The translations under genes and the position numbers were made by a program. Of a stretch of 64,000 bases of DNA, positions 49,701 to 58,046 are shown one piece after another. The notes beneath the pieces are model-generated. The model was given only the letters and a program-made list of their open reading frames with translations. It was not told the origin of the DNA and made no database searches. Every line of letters begins with the position of its first letter. Within the stretch, counting starts at the first letter, position 1. This DNA is from Aquimarina sp040786285 (lineage in GTDB: Bacteria; Bacteroidota; Bacteroidia; Flavobacteriales; Flavobacteriaceae). The stretch lies in assembly GCF_040786285.1 (NCBI RefSeq), contig NZ_JBFMKQ010000007.1:10713-74712 (forward strand). The letters are read 5' to 3'.

Positions 49701-52638
49701 AAATATCAAAACAGGTGATACTGTAGGAATACTACTTGATCGATATGAACACTTGATACCTTCTATTCTGGGAACATTAAAAGCAGGAGCGGTGTTTGTT
49801 CCCATAGATTTGAAGCTTCCGAAAGAAAGAATACATGCTATTATCGAAGGAGCAAATCTAAAAACGATTTTAACTTGTGATAAAAACCCGTTAAAAGAGT
49901 TGGATGTTGATGTGATTAACCTTGATGAGGTACAACAGGATCTAGCTTCCTTTGAAAAACAATACCTCGGTCATTCTGTAAAAAATACTGATTTAGCGTA
50001 TATCATTTATACTTCTGGATCTACAGGGAAACCTAAAGGTGTGATGATTGAACATCAATCATTAACTAATTATATTAATTGGAGCGCAAAAACGTATGTG
50101 AATAATGAAAAAGCAACATTTGCACTATTTACTTCCATTTCTTTTGACTTAACTATTACATCTGTTTTTACTCCATTAATTACCGGTAATAAAATAGTTT
50201 TATATCCTGAAAGTGAAAACGAAATACTGGTAGAGAAAGTTTTTCTTGACAAAGAAGTAGACGTGATAAAACTTACACCTTCTCATTTAAAAATAATTAA
50301 AAATAGCACCTGCACTTCATTAAATACAACTCCTAAAAAGCTAATTGTGGGAGGAGAGAATTTTGAAACTTCATTGGCAAAATCGATTAATGATCAGTTT
50401 TCGGATCAAGTAATCCAGTATAATGAATACGGTCCTACAGAAGCAACGGTAGGTTGTATGATTTATCAATTTGATGCTAAGGAGCATACTAATTCGGTAC
50501 CTATAGGAAAACCAATTGACAACATGCAGGTATATGTATTAGATAATTATTTAAATCTAGTGCCCAATGGGGTTGAAGGTGAACTATACTTATCCGGGGA
50601 TGGTATATCAAGAGGATATTGGAATAGCGCAGATTTAACCAACGAAAAGTTCATAGTAAATCCTTTTACGAAAGGTAAAAAAATGTACCGAACAGGTGAT
50701 ATTGTAATACAATTAGATGATGGTAACCTGATGTATAAAGGAAGAATAGATGACCAGGTGAAAATTAGAGGATTTAGAATTGAGCTGGGAGAAATAGAAA
50801 CACAAATCGAATTGTATGATCAAATAACCGAAGTATATGTTGTACCAAAAGAAATTCAGGGAGAGCAAACATTATTTGCATATTATGTAGCTAATAAAGA
50901 ATTAGATTCTTCAAAATTACAAGCTCATTTAGCAGAGAGTTTACCAGAATACATGATTCCATCTAATTTTATACAATTAGAAGAAATGCCTTTAACACAA
51001 AATGGTAAACTGGATAAAAAAGCATTGCCGGATACAGCTATTCATAACGACTATATTCCTGCATCTACTACGCTAGAAAAAAATCTGATAGAAGTATTTG
51101 CTAAAGTTTTAAAATTGGATGAAGAATCCATTAGTGTAAATAAGAGTTTCTTCGAACTAGGAGGGAATTCTATAAGAGTCATCCTTTTGATTAGTGCAAT
51201 TAGAAAATTAAATGCAGTAAAGCTCAATTTAAAAGATGTTTTTGATAATCCATCAGTTCAGAAACTTGCTCAGGTAATTGAAAAGGCGACAGTTCAAAAA
51301 GAAATTGTCATTCCTTCGGTAGAAAAAAAGGAATATTATCCAACTTCTCCCGCTCAGGAAAGAATGTATTATCAGCAATCATTAGATGTAGAAGATTTAG
51401 GATGGAACATTTCTACCGCTTTAGAGATTAGTGATGAAAGTAGTGCAGAAAAACTTGAAGCGACATTTCAAAAACTCATTGATCGTCATGAATGTCTGAG
51501 AACAAGTTTTGTACTACTAGAAGATGGTGTGGTACAAAAAGTAAATGAAGATGTAGGTTTTGAACTTCAGCAGTTAGAAGAAGATCTGTTTACTAATGTA
51601 GAAGATGCTTTTTCAAGCTTTGTCCGTTCTTTTGATTTATCAGAGACCTCATTATTTCGTTGTGCTTTGCTAAAAAGAAATCAAGCTTCGGATCTTTTAT
51701 TTATAGATGTTCATCATATTGTTTGCGACGGAATCTCATTAGATATTTTAATTAAGGATTTTACGGCATTATATTTTGAAGAAAATCTGGAACCTATTGC
51801 AACTCGTTACGTAGATTATGCTTCTTGGCAACGAAATTCGAACCTTAAAATTGAAAAACAAGAAGGATATTGGAGTAATAAACTTAAAGGCAAATTACCT
51901 CGACTTGAATTGCTAACACGTAAAGATCGAAACGAAGTTGGAACTTTTTATGTGGATGTAGATAGATTAGATGTTACAGGCTCTTTATACGAAGGAATAA
52001 AGGAGAAAACAAAGCAAGCCAAAGTATCTAATTTCATGTTCTTGCTATCAGTATACTATATTCTATTATCAAAAATCTCTGGGAAAAGTGATGTTATAAT
52101 TGGTACAGACGTACTAGGAAGAACCCACACATCTCTTAAAAATCTTGTAGGGACATTTGTGAACATTCTACCATTACGAATAGATGTTAACGCTACCATG
52201 TCTTACAAGCAATTTTTAGAAGAAGTAAAAACATCTGTACTTGAAGCTTATGATAATCAAGATTTTCAATTTGATCAGATGGTTGATATAGTTGATAAAG
52301 AAGAAAGAGTAGTAAGAAACCCAATAGTAGATGTGCATTTTGCTGTTTCTGATACAGTTGAAGGTGATGAGGAGCTAGAGACATTAAAATTCAACCCTAT
52401 ACTAATTAATAACAACACCAGAACTTCTCCTTATGAATTTAAAATTGAAGTAAGCGAAAGCAATCATCAGATGCATATTGATTTTATTTATTGTAAAGAA
52501 CTTTATGATAAAGAAATGATAGAGGTGTTAAAGGGGTATTTCTCTAACATATTAAATACAATTTTAGAAGATGATTCTGTTGAAATTCAGGATGTTATGT
52601 TAGAAAATCAAGTTATGGATTTTAGTTTTGAGTTGTAG
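43711..52638 (+). CDS. Hybrid PKS-NRPS: KS-AT-KR-ACP-C-A(Asn)-PCP-C
   Basis: 2975 residues. KS with TACSTS (about 178), EAHGTATKLGDP (about 313) and NIGHLD; AT with GHSIGEYVA (about 617) and HAFH (about 717), so malonyl-CoA is expected; KR with GGLGNLG (about 1142) and Ser plus Tyr/Asn (VVSSLSS; AAYASANSF about 1303), expected to be active; ACP Ser near 1440. The KS-AT-KR block is closely similar to that of the protein at 27169, which suggests duplication. C (HHIITDGIS about 1626) is followed by an A domain (about 1956-2440) reading D-L-T-K-I-G-E-V-G, predicted Asn. PCP (GGNSIRV about 2486) and a last C (SPAQERMYY about 2545; HHIVCDGIS about 2668) follow. The tail ends MDFSFEL. The A domain matching this last C lies in the protein at 54778, after the asparagine synthetase gene. 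Confidence 0.91.
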   Translation: MKKYNGVEIAIVGMSGQFPGATDIDQFWENLKNGVESIDFFNDEELLKEGEKKENINNPSYVKANAYLDDKQYFDSEFFGYTPSEAKLMDPQARLFHENCWKALEDAGYDITTNTDKIGLFAGASSNVNWLTYSLLSNLDNAVNNFNAFHLRDITFMCSRVSYLLNLQGPSVHINTACSTSLVAIQRACMSLLLRECKMAIAGGVTIKNYSKKGYFYEEGMIDSSDGHCRTFDADADGTIGGEGVGVVILKRLSDAIKDGDHIYAVIKGSGINNDGSNKIAYTAPSIDGQSQAIHKAMSMGKIEPESISYIEAHGTATKLGDPIEVEALTHSYGKSEEKYCAIGSVKSNIGHLDIAAGVAGFIKTAMSLKNKVIPPSLHFKNPNPKINFLESPFYVNTTLKEWTNDKYPLRAGVSSFGIGGTNAHVILEEAPEIDPSSASRDYQLLTFSAKTTAALERNIQRFSEFIKKDNELKLSDIASTLQTGRASLGYRKTIVCKGKENVADALSNLKIEHSNKSISKKRKPNVVFMFSGQGSQYVNMCLDLYNSEEVFKESLDKSFEILGRFTDKDLKSILFSENETEINNTENAQPLLFSIEYALAQLLISWGIHPEVMVGHSIGEYVAACLSGVFSLEDALFLVVQRGELMQKAARGTMLSVSISEEELQPYLLRNNAISLAAVNSSDLCVLSGSHEEIAKIKATLERKEFSCKELRTSHAFHSHMMDEILEEFRSILGKIELSSPQKPFYSNLTGELVSDDQVTNPEYWVRHLRGTVRFSKCIENLAKKPQTLFVEVGPGRVLSSLVRSNPSRNKDQAIVNLVRHSLEEANDQRYLLSSLGSIWEQGVEPDWDAFYQNERRLKVSLPTYAFDKVAYPTNVDAYKMMTEISGSVNGNNFSRYYEPSWKKTSVLNINTDPSENKVNLLFIDELGIGKSLQEEFEKNAASVICVKRGENFYKDDSGTYHVNPESKENIEQLFSDLHEKGIQPDRIVYAWPVSDDKNEPSLEYKIEETNFYTLFNTIKSLNAYFNLEEKELIVLTNDLHTIVGNEEGNSEEGMQLGLLKVIAQEYSGISTGHIDVSLHSKDKRKDAERIYQEILYKEPGKSVALRNAHRWSQTYEPINVDNIKTESVFKNQGTYLITGGLGNLGYILSKYLLEKFNAKVILTGRTELPDRSEWKKIVSSKETSENLKTRIERYQELEKFNGEIEYYSCDIIEKYDFEKLVAKIEKTGLINGVVHAAGVIHGASINLIEHLQKEDFEDQFFAKTIGIKVLEEVFKDKSLDFCLVVSSLSSILGGLGFAAYASANSFMDYFVKEKLSNGSLKNWLCVNFDGLNFSENPSDGASLDVSEIYEAIEHVLSLKDLQQIVVSKTDLQLRLNDWVKRNSEENLEESNSSLIDTRLQDSDVSLNSLEEGLIQLWEDFFGKSIEIEDNFFEIGGDSLKALTMLRRIHKAFNVELSIKEFFDCGTVRLVSQCISTKKAELESSSKEYTNIPKAEKNEYYQLSSVQKRLYFLHEYAKESLAYNLPQIVKLVGDLDTTRFAKVFEKLLERHESFRTSFSLINGVPMQKIEEHNDFEITQIKANLDEIPTIINDFISPFDLNEAPLVRVGLVQINESEHILMVDMHHIITDGISQGILISDFMKLYNNENLPPLNLQYKDYAHWQHAEEQQARISNQKEFWLEQFSGDIVPSDLPTDFVRPLESSNKGESVWIKLEEKEIDGLAKLADKERATNYMVLLAVFNILLSKLSNQEDITVGSPVAGRQHADFDSVIGMFVNTLSIRNYPKGNYTFREFLAEVKQRAIACFDNQDYPYEELVEALKIDRTKGRNPLFDTMFEYQLSTEETQLKIPDLELTVFNGVDEKFLNVSKFDLLLSAVENGDHLTLKLEYSYDLFKRETVERFIKYYKKIINQIITNPDCKLSDIKLLEDKEEKELLKLLNTTKTAYQKKNTIVEHFENQVQDTPDQIALQCNDLSLTYRELQSKSNQIYGYLHHEKNIKTGDTVGILLDRYEHLIPSILGTLKAGAVFVPIDLKLPKERIHAIIEGANLKTILTCDKNPLKELDVDVINLDEVQQDLASFEKQYLGHSVKNTDLAYIIYTSGSTGKPKGVMIEHQSLTNYINWSAKTYVNNEKATFALFTSISFDLTITSVFTPLITGNKIVLYPESENEILVEKVFLDKEVDVIKLTPSHLKIIKNSTCTSLNTTPKKLIVGGENFETSLAKSINDQFSDQVIQYNEYGPTEATVGCMIYQFDAKEHTNSVPIGKPIDNMQVYVLDNYLNLVPNGVEGELYLSGDGISRGYWNSADLTNEKFIVNPFTKGKKMYRTGDIVIQLDDGNLMYKGRIDDQVKIRGFRIELGEIETQIELYDQITEVYVVPKEIQGEQTLFAYYVANKELDSSKLQAHLAESLPEYMIPSNFIQLEEMPLTQNGKLDKKALPDTAIHNDYIPASTTLEKNLIEVFAKVLKLDEESISVNKSFFELGGNSIRVILLISAIRKLNAVKLNLKDVFDNPSVQKLAQVIEKATVQKEIVIPSVEKKEYYPTSPAQERMYYQQSLDVEDLGWNISTALEISDESSAEKLEATFQKLIDRHECLRTSFVLLEDGVVQKVNEDVGFELQQLEEDLFTNVEDAFSSFVRSFDLSETSLFRCALLKRNQASDLLFIDVHHIVCDGISLDILIKDFTALYFEENLEPIATRYVDYASWQRNSNLKIEKQEGYWSNKLKGKLPRLELLTRKDRNEVGTFYVDVDRLDVTGSLYEGIKEKTKQAKVSNFMFLLSVYYILLSKISGKSDVIIGTDVLGRTHTSLKNLVGTFVNILPLRIDVNATMSYKQFLEEVKTSVLEAYDNQDFQFDQMVDIVDKEERVVRNPIVDVHFAVSDTVEGDEELETLKFNPILINNNTRTSPYEFKIEVSESNHQMHIDFIYCKELYDKEMIEVLKGYFSNILNTILEDDSVEIQDVMLENQVMDFSFEL

Positions 52639-52690
52639 TCATTCAAAATCGATTTGAACATTAATTTATTAAAAAATACAATATAAAATT

Positions 52691-54553
52691 ATGTGCGGAA
52701 TTTGTGGTTTTTTGAAATTCGATAGTGGGGTTTCAGGAGAAGATAATAGAATAATTGAAAATATGAATAATAAACTTATTCATAGAGGTCCCGATGCTCA
52801 GGATACATTACTTTTTGATAATGTTGCATTAGGGTTTACCAGATTAAGTATTATCGGATTAGAAAATGGTATGCAACCTATATATAACGAAGATAGGTCG
52901 ATATTAGTAGTATGTAATGGAGAAATCTTCAACTACATCGAATTAAAAAAAGAACTAAAAAATGCAGGACATGTTTTTAAAACTGAATCTGATGTAGAGG
53001 TTATTGTTCATTTGTATGAAACATACGGGACTGATTTTTTAGATAAGTTAAATGGGCAGTTTGCGTTTGCTTTGTATGATACAAAAGAGAAAAGACTTTT
53101 TTGTGCACGGGATCAAATGGGTATCATTCCGTTTTTTTACACTTTTGTTGAGAACACATTTATTTTTGGTTCAGAAATTAAAGCTATCCTAGAGCACCCT
53201 TTGGTAAAAAGACAAGTAGACCTAACCGGATTGGATCAAGTATTTACTTTTCCGGGATTAGTAAGCCCAAGAACCATGTTCAAGGATATTAAAAGTTTAG
53301 AGAACGGACATTTTCTTTTGGTCAATGCCTATGGAGAAATAAAAGATGTTGAATACTGGGATTTGATGTATCCAGAAGGAGAAATGAAAATGAACGGTAA
53401 ACCAGAAACTGCTTATATAAATGAGTTAGAGGAAGTATTTAATGATGCTATCAATTTAAGGTTAAGAGCCGATGTTCCTTCTGGGTTATATTTAAGCGGA
53501 GGATTAGACTCTTCTATGATAACAGCGAAAGTAAATCAATTGGTTCCCGATATAAAGAAAGAAGCGTTTTCTATTGATTTCATAGACTCACAATATTCGG
53601 AGTCTGTTTATCAAAAATTAATAGCAGAGCAAAGTAATGCAAAGCTTAATCAGAAAACATTCTTCTATGATGATATTAGCGAAAGATTACTACATTCTGT
53701 TTATCATAGTGAATGCCCTATTAAAGAAACATATAACACAGCATCATTATCGCTATCTGAAGCAGTTAGAGAGAAAGATATAAAAGTAATTCTCTCTGGT
53801 GAAGGAGCCGATGAATTTTTTGCGGGATACGTGGGATACAGGTTCGATAAAATGAAAGGATTAAATACCACTCAAGATCCAATAGCTCCAGAAGAACGAG
53901 CGTTGAGAAAAAAACTCTGGGGAGACGAATCTTTTTTCTATGAAAGGAACTACACCGAATTTAATTCACTCAAAAAAGGTATATATTCAGCAGATATTAA
54001 TGCTTCGTTCGACGAAATCAATTGCCTAAATCACCCTTTAATTAATACAGATCGTATAAAAAACAGAGATGTGTTAAATAAAAGAGCATATATCGATTAC
54101 AAGATGAGGTTGGTTGATCATTTGGTTTCTGATCACGGTGATAGAATGGCCATGGCAAATTCGGTAGAGGTACGATATCCATTTTTAGATAAGGAACTCA
54201 TAGAGTATTCAACACATTTGCCTTCTGACTTAAAACTTAATGGATTTACAGAGAAGTATATTTTGAAACAAATGGCTACTCGATTTTTACCAAAGAAAGT
54301 CTTCGAAAGAGAAAAATTTCATTTCATTGCTCCGGGAAGCCCTTATTTATTACAAAAGAATATCGAATATATTAATGATCTATTGTCATACGATTTGATA
54401 AAGAAACAAGGATTTTTTAACCCAGACGAAATCGAAAAACTTAAAAAGAAGTATAGCCAAAAAGGGTTTACAGTCAATGCTCCTTTTGAAAGTGATTTAT
54501 TAATTGTTGTAATCACTTTTGGAATGCTTTTAGATAAGTTTTTTAAATCTTAA
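52691..54553 (+). CDS. asnB: Asparagine synthetase (glutamine-hydrolysing), AsnB type
   Basis: 620 residues. Met-Cys-Gly-Ile-Cys-Gly at the start gives the N-terminal nucleophile Cys2 of class II glutamine amidotransferases, with LIHRGPDA and VVCNGEIFNY of the glutaminase domain. The synthetase domain has the ATP-binding PP-loop LSGGLDSSM (about 270) and LSGEGADEFFAGY (about 368). It makes Asn from Asp, glutamine and ATP in the cytosol. It is 52 bases after one NRPS gene and inside the operon, between the two halves of a split module. With four Asn-selective A domains in the line, local precursor supply is the simplest role. Because AsnB-like proteins in other clusters amidate products, late amide formation is an alternative. 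Confidence 0.93.
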   Translation: MCGICGFLKFDSGVSGEDNRIIENMNNKLIHRGPDAQDTLLFDNVALGFTRLSIIGLENGMQPIYNEDRSILVVCNGEIFNYIELKKELKNAGHVFKTESDVEVIVHLYETYGTDFLDKLNGQFAFALYDTKEKRLFCARDQMGIIPFFYTFVENTFIFGSEIKAILEHPLVKRQVDLTGLDQVFTFPGLVSPRTMFKDIKSLENGHFLLVNAYGEIKDVEYWDLMYPEGEMKMNGKPETAYINELEEVFNDAINLRLRADVPSGLYLSGGLDSSMITAKVNQLVPDIKKEAFSIDFIDSQYSESVYQKLIAEQSNAKLNQKTFFYDDISERLLHSVYHSECPIKETYNTASLSLSEAVREKDIKVILSGEGADEFFAGYVGYRFDKMKGLNTTQDPIAPEERALRKKLWGDESFFYERNYTEFNSLKKGIYSADINASFDEINCLNHPLINTDRIKNRDVLNKRAYIDYKMRLVDHLVSDHGDRMAMANSVEVRYPFLDKELIEYSTHLPSDLKLNGFTEKYILKQMATRFLPKKVFEREKFHFIAPGSPYLLQKNIEYINDLLSYDLIKKQGFFNPDEIEKLKKKYSQKGFTVNAPFESDLLIVVITFGMLLDKFFKS

Positions 54554-54621
54554 TTACCTCCTGTCTTTACAATAGACTTTTATAAAAAAACCCTTTAGCA
54601 TAAACAGATTATTTTAAAAAT

Positions 54622-54650
54622 GTAGCGAAGCTACTGTTTCTACAGTAGTT
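54622..54650 (+). promoter_or_regulatory. Overlapping hairpins between asnB and the next NRPS gene
   Basis: GTAGC/GCTAC (54622-54626 with 54630-54634) and CTACTGT/ACAGTAG (54631-54637 with 54642-54648) share bases, so only one can form at a time. They lie in the 224-base gap 54554-54777, which otherwise shows no feature. The 10-mer AGCGAAGCTA (54624-54633) also occurs in the operon leader at 7098-7107. Possible pause, attenuation or antiterminator site. Confidence 0.35.
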
Positions 54651-54777
54651 TCTCGTTGCAATGGGGTTCCCTATTCATAAAACAGAATAAACCAAGGAAA
54701 GAAATTGAAATCATTTCTCACTTCTTAAAAAATACAAACAACATTCATAAACAATAATAACTGAAAAAAACACTGTT

Positions 54778-57700
54778 ATGATTTTTCAAAATGAACTAAT
54801 AAAAAGCTTTAAAACCTATCATAATCAAGTAGCTATAGATAATGGGGATGCACTGGTAACGTATACCAATGTGCTGAAAATTGCAAACAAGATTACCACT
54901 GTTTTATTGAATAAAAAGATGCCTTCTGAAGCCTTTGTAGGTCTACAATTGGCAGATAAAACAAACCTGATTTACGCTATCATAGGAACATTAAATGCTA
55001 GAGGAGTCATTGTTCCTTTAGACGTTACCATGCCAAACAATAGAATGGAAAACATCATAAAAGATTTGAATCTATCGTATATGATTACTACCAAAGATAG
55101 TCCGTTACTAAGTCAAAATCCATCTATAGAATATATTTTCATAGAAGATATATTGGATTGTGATAACGATAGTGACCATCAAAACATTCAGTATCCAAAA
55201 TATGATTCGCAAGACAGTGCTTATGTATATTTCACTTCAGGAACTACTGGAAAACCAAAAGGTATAATTGGCAAGAACAGTAGCTTATTGCAATTCTTAA
55301 AATGGGAGATAGACACTTTTTCTATTACCTCAGGAACCAGAATTAGTCAGTTTATTAGTCCTTATTTTGATGCTTTTCTAAGAGATGTTTTTGCGCCTTT
55401 ATTGGCAGGAGGAACTATTTGTATTCCACCAAGCGATGAAGATTTCTTTACACCCGAAAAAATGGTGTCTTGGATCGATGATGCAAAAATTAATTTAATT
55501 CACTGTGTTCCGAGTTTATTTAGAGTATTTAACAATAATCAAATTACTGCCAATAACTTTAAAACTCTTACTCATGTTTTAATGTCTGGAGAAAAAATCA
55601 TTCCGTCAGAATTAGCCAATTGGTATACCGTATTTGATGCAAGAATACAGCTCGTTAACCTGTACGGGACAACAGAAACTACAATGATTAGGACCTGTTA
55701 CAAAATTAAGCCAGAAGATGTTGAATTGCCAAAAATGCCTATAGGTTCGCCAATTAACGATACACAGCTTTTGGTTGCAGATGAAAAATTAAAACCGTGT
55801 AATGTATTTGTACCAGGTGATCTGTACATTATTACTCCGTATACAACAAAAGGATACCTAAACAATGAACAATTAAATGCCGAAAAATTTCTAAAGGTAA
55901 ATTCTCCAACATTAGGAGAGGCTTTTGCTTTTAAAACAGGAGATAAAGCCAGAATGATGCCAGGAGGTGTTATTGATCTAATGGGTCGGGAAGACAGACA
56001 AGTAAAATTAAGAGGGATAAGAGTAGAATTAGACGAAATAGAAAACGTATTAACACAATCAGAATATGTTAAGAATGCCATAGTAATAAAACATTCTGGT
56101 GATGAGGAAACAGAAACAACAACCGATTCTACGCATGGTAATGAGTCTTTAATAGCATTTGTGATAAAAGATAATACTACAAATCAAGCAAATTTTAAAG
56201 ATACCATTTTAACGTACCTGAATGATAATTTGCCATCTTATATGATGCCATCTGATGTTATTGAAGTAACAGATTTTCCACTTTTAGATAATGGAAAAGT
56301 TAATTATAAAGGATTACTCGACTATTTAGCAACCAATGAAATTGTACTTCCTGTAAACAAAATTGAATCAGAACTTCTGGCAATTTGGAAAGAAATATTA
56401 GGGGATAAAGAAATATCGACAGAAGATAGTTTTCATACTATTGGAGGAAACTCATTAGCAATCATGAGATTGATTGGAAAGATCTACAAAGAATATAATG
56501 TTAGAATTTCGCTTAACGAAATGTTTAATAATCTTACGATACAAAAACAAGCAGAGTACATAAAGCAGGCAAATAAAGATGATGTATTCACCATTACGAA
56601 AGCAGAAGAAAAAGAAGCTTATCATTTAACCGCTGCTCAAGAACGTATATATTTCAATTATGAGTTAGACAAAAGTAGTACAGCATTTAATCTTCCAATG
56701 TCGTGGGTTATTAATGGAAATTTCGATAAACAAAAATTACAAAATGCTTTTCTAGCATTAATCGATAGACACGAAAGCTTACGAACAGGATTTAAATTTG
56801 TAGAAGGAAAGCTGCAGCAAGTACTTAAAACTTCGGTATCCTTTGCTATTGAAGAAATTGAGGCTACGCAGGAAACTGCAAAACAAAAGATCTTAGATTT
56901 TATACGGCCTTTTGATTTGGCAAATGCACCATTAATACGTTGTGGTCTTGTTACAATAAATGAAAATAAAACTATTATGGTTGTAGATATTCATCACATT
57001 GTATGTGATGGAATTTCTCAAAACAATATATTCTCGGATTTATTAAAACTATACAAAGAAGAAGAACTCTTACCATTGCCATTGCAGTATAAAGATTATG
57101 CAGAGTGGGAAAACGAATTCAAAATGACAGATGATTACATCTCTCATAGAGAGTTTTGGCTTAAAACTTTCGAGGGAGAGCTACCAAAGCTTACTTTTCC
57201 GACAGCAAAAACCGATACTAATCAAAATATAAATAAAGGAGGGAATACTTCTTTTAAGATAGAAAAGAATGTACTAGCTAAAATAACAGATAATTTTAAT
57301 AGCAAAGAAATTACTACTTTTTCTACATTATATTCATTATTCCATTTATACCTATATCAATTTACTGCGCAAGAAGATATTGTAATTGGAATTAATAGCT
57401 CTGGAAGACTTCAGGATGAGCTCGAGGACGCAGTGGGGATGTTTACAAAAACCCTACCTATTAGGTATGCGTTAAAACCACATATGAAATTTCAAGACTA
57501 TGTTAAGGAAATTCATCAGTTGTTAATTCAGGCAAATAGTGCACAAATTTATGATTTGGCAAACATTGTAAAAGACATCAATAATAGTAGAAAAACAGCT
57601 GTAGATAGTCTGTTTGAAGTGATGTTAGTGTTCCAAAATTTTGAAGAGAAAAAAGTAGACCTGGATGAGGTAAACTTTTCTTCATATGAATTCGAAAATA

Positions 57701-57936
57701 CAACATATAAATACCCTATTACATTATTTGCCAGTGAAGGCGATGATGCTATGTTTTTCAGGATGGAGTACTCAACGGCTCATTTTACCAAAGAGGATGT
57801 AGATACTATCATAGCACAGTTCAAAGAATTAGTCACTAAGGTTTCTAAAGACATAGAAGCTGAGGTTATTCAATATATTGATAATGAGTTTGCTGTGACT
57901 TCATTAAAAGAAGAGGAAATCGCCTTTGATTTTTAA
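54778..57936 (+). CDS. NRPS: A(unassigned, Ser-like pocket)-PCP-C
   Basis: 1052 residues. It begins directly with an A domain and has no C domain or C-A linker at its start, so it must use the C domain that ends the protein at 43711. Motifs: FTSGTTGKPKG (about 152), FDAFLRD (about 196), YGTTETT (about 295; Thr replaces the usual Pro), LRGIRVELDEIE and NGKVNYK. The pocket residues read D-A-R-H-L-S-L-M-I: the H-L-S-L part is shared with Ser codes, but the second and third positions differ, so the substrate is open. PCP (IGGNSLAI, Ser about 560) is followed by a complete C domain (TAAQERIYF about 617; HHIVCDGIS about 740). The tail EEEIAFDF resembles the tail of the protein at 43711. It adds one residue and hands over to the last protein. 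Confidence 0.87.
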   Translation: MIFQNELIKSFKTYHNQVAIDNGDALVTYTNVLKIANKITTVLLNKKMPSEAFVGLQLADKTNLIYAIIGTLNARGVIVPLDVTMPNNRMENIIKDLNLSYMITTKDSPLLSQNPSIEYIFIEDILDCDNDSDHQNIQYPKYDSQDSAYVYFTSGTTGKPKGIIGKNSSLLQFLKWEIDTFSITSGTRISQFISPYFDAFLRDVFAPLLAGGTICIPPSDEDFFTPEKMVSWIDDAKINLIHCVPSLFRVFNNNQITANNFKTLTHVLMSGEKIIPSELANWYTVFDARIQLVNLYGTTETTMIRTCYKIKPEDVELPKMPIGSPINDTQLLVADEKLKPCNVFVPGDLYIITPYTTKGYLNNEQLNAEKFLKVNSPTLGEAFAFKTGDKARMMPGGVIDLMGREDRQVKLRGIRVELDEIENVLTQSEYVKNAIVIKHSGDEETETTTDSTHGNESLIAFVIKDNTTNQANFKDTILTYLNDNLPSYMMPSDVIEVTDFPLLDNGKVNYKGLLDYLATNEIVLPVNKIESELLAIWKEILGDKEISTEDSFHTIGGNSLAIMRLIGKIYKEYNVRISLNEMFNNLTIQKQAEYIKQANKDDVFTITKAEEKEAYHLTAAQERIYFNYELDKSSTAFNLPMSWVINGNFDKQKLQNAFLALIDRHESLRTGFKFVEGKLQQVLKTSVSFAIEEIEATQETAKQKILDFIRPFDLANAPLIRCGLVTINENKTIMVVDIHHIVCDGISQNNIFSDLLKLYKEEELLPLPLQYKDYAEWENEFKMTDDYISHREFWLKTFEGELPKLTFPTAKTDTNQNINKGGNTSFKIEKNVLAKITDNFNSKEITTFSTLYSLFHLYLYQFTAQEDIVIGINSSGRLQDELEDAVGMFTKTLPIRYALKPHMKFQDYVKEIHQLLIQANSAQIYDLANIVKDINNSRKTAVDSLFEVMLVFQNFEEKKVDLDEVNFSSYEFENTTYKYPITLFASEGDDAMFFRMEYSTAHFTKEDVDTIIAQFKELVTKVSKDIEAEVIQYIDNEFAVTSLKEEEIAFDF

Positions 57937-58046
57937 TACACAGAAAAAATTATTGAGTACTTCATTGTGAATTCTACCCGTTTTTTACCCTAAAAATATG
58001 GATAGGGGTATACATTTTATAGAAATATATTAAAAAAATAAAGTTC

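Noticed and set aside
55698..56081. 127-codon open frame on the minus strand
   Set aside because: It is antisense to the A domain of the 54778-57936 protein, has no family resemblance, and reflects low-GC codon use of the real gene.
57937..58046. Frameshift that would hide the N-terminal lobe of the half condensation domain
   Set aside because: The gap is 110 bases with stops in it and cannot encode about 200 residues; the preceding protein also ends with a complete C domain and a docking-like tail.
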